DNA of 64,000 bases from Kitasatospora acidiphila (GTDB lineage: Bacteria > Actinomycetota > Actinomycetes > Streptomycetales > Streptomycetaceae): assembly GCF_006636205.1 (NCBI RefSeq), contig NZ_VIGB01000003.1, positions 6,946,501 through 7,010,500 of the forward strand. The letters are read 5' to 3'. This document shows positions 61,172-64,000 of the stretch, piece by piece. The translations under genes were made by a program, and so were the position numbers. The stretch's first letter is position 1. Each line of letters starts with the position of its first letter. The notes under the pieces were generated by a model. It made no database searches. It had not been told where the DNA came from and saw nothing but the letters and a program-made list of their open reading frames with translations.

Positions 61172-62503
61172 TCACTGCTCGCGCAGGTCCCGGACGCGGC
61201 GGATCTTGCCGACCGAGCGCTCCAGGGTCTCGGGGTCGACGACCGCCGCCTCGACGGAGACGCCGATGCCGTCCTTGACCCCTTGGGTGATCGCCCGGGC
61301 GGCGGCCGCACGCCGCTCGGGGCCGACGCCGGGAGAGCGGGCCTCGACCTGGACGGTCAGGTGGTCCATCCTGCCGCGTCGGGTCAGCAGGAGCTGGAAG
61401 TGCGGGGCGACATCGGGGGTGCGCAGCACGATCTCCTCGATCTGGCTGGGGAAGAGGTTGACCCCGCGCAGGATGATCATGTCGTCGCAGCGGCCGGTGA
61501 TCTTCTCGATCCGGCGGAACGCGGGCCGGGCGGTGCCGGGCAGCAGCCGGGTCAGGTCGCGGCTGCGGTAGCGGATCACCGGCAGCGCCTCCTTGGTCAG
61601 CGAGGTCAGGACCAGTTCGCCGCTCGTACCGTCGGGCATCACCTCGTCCGTGAGGGGATCGACGACCTCCGGGTAGAAGTGGTCCTCCCAGACGTGCAGT
61701 CCGTCCTTGGTCTCCACGCACTCCTGGGCGACGCCCGGCCCGATCACCTCCGACAGGCCGTAGATGTCGACGGCATGGATGTCCATCCGCTCCTCGATCT
61801 CGCGGCGCATCTCCTCCGTCCACGGCTCGGCACCGAAGATGCCCACCCGCAGGGACGTTGAGCGCGGGTCGACGCCCTGGCGCTCGAACTCGTCCAGCAG
61901 GGTGAGCAGATAGGACGGGGTGACCATGATGATCTCGGGCTTGAAGTCCTGGATGAGCTGCACCTGGCGGGCCGTCATGCCGCCCGAGGCGGGGATCACC
62001 GTGCAGCCGGCCCGCTCGGCGCCGTAGTGGGCGCCCAGGCCCCCGGTGAACAGCCCGTAGCCGTAGCTGATGTGCACCTTGTGCCCGGGACGGCCGCCGG
62101 CGGCGCGGATGGACCGGGCCATCAGATCGGCCCACCTCGACAGGTCGCCTTCGGTGTAACCGACCACCACCGGACGGCCCGTGGTGCCGCTGGAGGCGTG
62201 CAACCGCCGGACCTGGTCCATGGGGACGGCGAACATGCCGAACGGGTAGGTCTCGCGCAGGTCCGCCTTGGTGGTGAACGGGAAGCGGGCCAGATCCTCA
62301 AGGGTGCGGCAGTCGGCGGGAGTCACCCCGGCCTTGTCGAACTTCCGGCGGTACAGCTCGACGTTGTCGTAGGCGTGCCGCAACGTGGCCTGGAGGCGGG
62401 TGAGTTGGAGCTCCCCCAGCTCCTCCCGCGAGATCCGCTCGGCGTCGTCGAGCAACTCGGCGGGGAGGGGTTCGCCGAGGCGGGTGGGCTGCTCAGTGCT
62501 CAT
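61172..62503 (-). CDS. paaK: phenylacetate--CoA ligase
   Basis: A 443-residue AMP-forming ligase that converts phenylacetate to phenylacetyl-CoA in the first step of the aerobic hybrid pathway. P-loop RLHASSGTTGRPVVVGYTEGDL near residue 95, ISYGYGLFTGGLGAHYGAERAGCTVIPASGG, and AVDIYGLSEVIGPGVAQEC match the PaaK family closely. The C-terminal domain shows LLTRRGRMDHLTVQVEA. Start at ATG 62503 with GAAAGG 7 bases upstream. It is downstream of paaI on the same strand (75 bp), with a PaaR-like operator before paaI. The other paa genes (ring epoxidase) are not in the window. Confidence 0.95.
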   Translation of the reverse strand: MSTEQPTRLGEPLPAELLDDAERISREELGELQLTRLQATLRHAYDNVELYRRKFDKAGVTPADCRTLEDLARFPFTTKADLRETYPFGMFAVPMDQVRRLHASSGTTGRPVVVGYTEGDLSRWADLMARSIRAAGGRPGHKVHISYGYGLFTGGLGAHYGAERAGCTVIPASGGMTARQVQLIQDFKPEIIMVTPSYLLTLLDEFERQGVDPRSTSLRVGIFGAEPWTEEMRREIEERMDIHAVDIYGLSEVIGPGVAQECVETKDGLHVWEDHFYPEVVDPLTDEVMPDGTSGELVLTSLTKEALPVIRYRSRDLTRLLPGTARPAFRRIEKITGRCDDMIILRGVNLFPSQIEEIVLRTPDVAPHFQLLLTRRGRMDHLTVQVEARSPGVGPERRAAAARAITQGVKDGIGVSVEAAVVDPETLERSVGKIRRVRDLREQ

Positions 62504-62578
62504 CGCGCTGCCTTTCTCCATGCCGACGTGCCGAGGCGCCGACGTGTCGACCCGCCGACAATGCCGACGTGCCGACTC

Positions 62579-63022
62579 TCAGTGCTGCTCGCCCCGTTCG
62601 GCGTGCTGTCCGTCGCCGGTGCGCCGGTTCGGGATGCTCCGGCTGCGCCCGCGGAACTCCGCGACCACCTCGCCTTCGCGCCGCACGGTCACGTCGTAGA
62701 TCCCGCTGCGGCCGAACCGGACCCGCTCCTCGGCGGTGGCCACCAGCACGTCGCCCTGGTGCACCGGTGCGACGAAGGTGATCTCCGCGCCGGCCGCCAC
62801 GGTGACCGGCCCGTGGCTGTTGCAGGCGCAGGCGAACGCGGAGTCGGCGAACAGGAAGAGGTAGCCGCCGTGCGCGATCCGGTGTCCGTTGACCATCGCG
62901 GGCGTCACGGTCATCCGCAGCACCGCGCTCCCCGTGCCGTGCTCCAGCAGCTCGATCCCGAGCCGGGTCGACGCCTCGTCAGCGCCGAGCATGGCTTCCA
63001 CGGGGTTCACGCCGACCGCCAC
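62579..63022 (-). CDS. paaI: hydroxyphenylacetyl-CoA thioesterase PaaI
   Basis: A ~147-residue hotdog-fold thioesterase. The signature VNGHRIAHGGYLFLFADSAFACACNSHG contains the HGG turn and the catalytic Asp of the PaaI group, and is followed by ITFVAPVHQGDVLVATAEE. PaaI hydrolyses dead-end CoA esters in phenylacetate breakdown, which fits its place upstream of paaK. The start is uncertain: GTG codons at 63031, 63022 and 63010 are all possible. I chose 63022 from the usual N-terminal length. Confidence 0.88.
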   Translation of the reverse strand: MAVGVNPVEAMLGADEASTRLGIELLEHGTGSAVLRMTVTPAMVNGHRIAHGGYLFLFADSAFACACNSHGPVTVAAGAEITFVAPVHQGDVLVATAEERVRFGRSGIYDVTVRREGEVVAEFRGRSRSIPNRRTGDGQHAERGEQH

Positions 63023-63060
63023 CCTGACCACCGCCTGACTTCTGACCCGCCTTCCGGCCC

Positions 63061-63115
63061 GAGTTCCGAGCCGGCTTCCGAGCTGACTTCCGAGCTGACT
63101 TCCGAGCCGATTTCC
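63061..63115. repeat. 12-bp imperfect tandem repeat upstream of paaI
   Basis: About four to five copies of a TTCCGAGCYGRC-type unit run between the paaI start and the putative operator. The period is 12 bp. No coding or hairpin role is evident. Confidence 0.7.
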
Positions 63116-63127
63116 GCCCTGGCTACC

Positions 63128-63143
63128 GACCGACCATTCGGTC
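63128..63143. promoter_or_regulatory. PaaR/TetR-type operator upstream of paaI-paaK
   Basis: GACCGA-CCAT-TCGGTC, 6-bp inverted arms with a 4-bp spacer, 106 bp upstream of the paaI start. ACCGA-N4-TCGGT is the common half-site form of TetR-type regulators of phenylacetate genes. No regulator gene is in the window. Confidence 0.65.
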
Positions 63144-63270
63144 TGTATGCGGCAAGGACAAGTAATCCAGCTGTACCACCGCAAGTCAAGGGTCCGAGCG
63201 GCACGCCGCGGCGGGCCCGCCACCCGAGGGGTGACGAGCCCGCCGTCCGGCGGTCGTCGGTGGTCGGCGG

Positions 63271-63501
63271 TCAGGCGCCGAACTCGCCCTTGTGCACGCC
63301 CTTGAGGAACGCCCCCCACTCGGTGGCGGTGAACCGCAGGGCGGTCAGCTGCGGGTTCTTGGAGTCGCGGACCACGACGGCTCCGCCGGTCAGCTCGGCG
63401 ATCTCGACGCAGTCCTTGCTGTCCTTGCTGTAGCTGCTCTTGTGCCAGGCGAGGCCGGTCAGGCTGGCTCCGTACAGGTCCGCCTTGTTCAGCTCCGACA
63501 T
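63271..63501 (-). CDS. DUF397 domain-containing protein
   Basis: A 76-residue protein with the family pattern LAWHKSSYSKDSKDCVEIAELTGGAVVVRDSKNPQLTALRFTATEWGAFLKGV. DUF397 proteins normally sit next to an XRE-type regulator and control development or antibiotic production with it. No such partner is adjacent here, so this is an orphan copy. GAGGAG 7 bases before the ATG. Confidence 0.92.
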   Translation of the reverse strand: MSELNKADLYGASLTGLAWHKSSYSKDSKDCVEIAELTGGAVVVRDSKNPQLTALRFTATEWGAFLKGVHKGEFGA

Positions 63502-63583
63502 GATGACGCTCCTCTCTCGTGCCTTCTCTCACTGGCTCATTGGTCACCGGCTCGTCGGCCGGTCGGTTCTCTGACTCACCAAG

Positions 63584-64000
63584 TCAGACGATCACCATCG
63601 AGTCGCCGAACTCGTAGAAGCGGTAGCCGCGCGGGATGATCTCCGTCCGGTAGATCTCCGGCAATCGGTCGCCGCCGACCAGGCTCGCGGTCAGCTGCAA
63701 TTCGGAGCTCGTCGGCATGTGCAGGTTGGTCATGAAGGCGTCGCAGGAGCGGAACCGGTGGTCGGGCTCGATGATCAGACCGGTCCAGCCGTGCCCCGGC
63801 CAGACCCGCCCGGTGTCGTCGGTCACCGTCTCCAGGGTCCGCATCACGGTGGTGCCGCAGACGACCACTCGTCCGCCGGCCCGGCGCCGGGCGTTTATCG
63901 TGTCGGCGGTCTCGATCGGCACGTCATAGTGCTCCGCGCCGGGGAAGTTGCCGCGTTCGTCGGCCGGCGTGCGCGCGGTGCCCTCCGGTAGGAGCGGCTC
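63584..64000 (-). CDS. queA: S-adenosylmethionine:tRNA ribosyltransferase-isomerase (3' part)
   Basis: The C-terminal 138 residues of QueA, which transfers the ribosyl part of SAM to the modified base in the queuosine pathway. Visible: RGNFPGAEHYDVPIETADTINARRRAGGRVVVCGTTVMRTLET, GWTGLIIEPDHRFRSCDAFMTNLHMPTSSELQLTASLVGG and YRFYEFGDSMVIV, all characteristic. The gene is open to the window edge; its 5' end lies outside. Confidence 0.93.
   Translation of the reverse strand, partial: EPLLPEGTARTPADERGNFPGAEHYDVPIETADTINARRRAGGRVVVCGTTVMRTLETVTDDTGRVWPGHGWTGLIIEPDHRFRSCDAFMTNLHMPTSSELQLTASLVGGDRLPEIYRTEIIPRGYRFYEFGDSMVIV

Overview
This window is a stretch of chromosome from a high-GC actinomycete, almost certainly a Streptomyces or Kitasatospora. 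The evidence is the very strong G/C bias at third codon positions, GTG/TTG starts with GTGA/ATGA overlaps, and typical family markers: a DUF574 methyltransferase, an AfsR-like SARP, DUF397, DUF1876, a MAB_1171c-type membrane protein, an auxiliary tryptophanyl-tRNA synthetase with a Trp-Trp leader peptide, and a Tat-exported phosphatase. I see no rRNA, tRNA, CRISPR array, insertion sequence or prophage.

Layout. 0-10 kb: hydrolase/acetyltransferase pair, a small conserved gene, glmS, a methyltransferase coupled to a PAS-GGDEF-EAL c-di-GMP enzyme, a secreted serine protease and a frameshifted hypothetical gene. 9.8-15.4 kb: a catabolic locus (TetR regulator, two SDRs, a quinone-oxidoreductase-like enzyme, an acyl-CoA dehydrogenase, an aminoglycoside-phosphotransferase-like kinase). 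Its two ends carry the same TetR-type operator, which suggests one regulon for acyl-CoA or 4-hydroxyacid breakdown. 15.5-23 kb: Tat phosphatase, trpS with attenuator, a HelD-type helicase and a divergent DUF2785 gene with a consensus promoter, and a membrane acyltransferase. 23-31 kb: two divergent STAND/NB-ARC proteins (an AfsR-like SARP and an NLR-like protein), followed by a two-gene operon with a glycosyltransferase-like protein.

31-46 kb: endonuclease IV, a large S8 secreted protein, an acyl-CoA ligase, a PAS/GAF/PP2C/HATPase signalling protein, a universal stress protein, a membrane protein, and an XRE / zincin / MAB_1171c three-gene set. 45-53 kb: small secreted, proline-rich and regulatory proteins, a phospholipase C-like enzyme and a sodium:solute symporter with a small membrane partner. 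53-57.6 kb: a two-gene cassette (helical effector plus membrane-anchored NLR-like NTPase) whose proteins carry matching amyloid-like motifs, divergent from a rifampicin-monooxygenase gene preceded by a perfect 19-bp inverted repeat. 57.6-64 kb: htpG, an unusual DUF692/ferritin-like fusion with a Cys-rich partner, a phenylacetate operon (paaI-paaK) with a PaaR-like operator, DUF397 and the 3' part of queA.

The strongest lead is the 53.3-55.8 kb cassette. A 137-residue helical protein ends in a motif that aligns without gaps (10 of 24 identical) to a motif near the N-terminus of the adjacent NTPase. This is the arrangement expected for a bacterial NLR that triggers a cell-death effector by amyloid templating. 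This NTPase also has a transmembrane segment and an extracytoplasmic tail. Second is the Cys-rich / DUF692-ferritin locus at 59.7-60.9 kb.

Caution on sequence quality: five genes (near 8991, 16937, 31704, 35424 and 45489) are each broken by what looks like a single missing base in a C4/G4 tract. Restoring one base gives an intact family-like protein each time, so these are more likely consensus errors than real pseudogenes.
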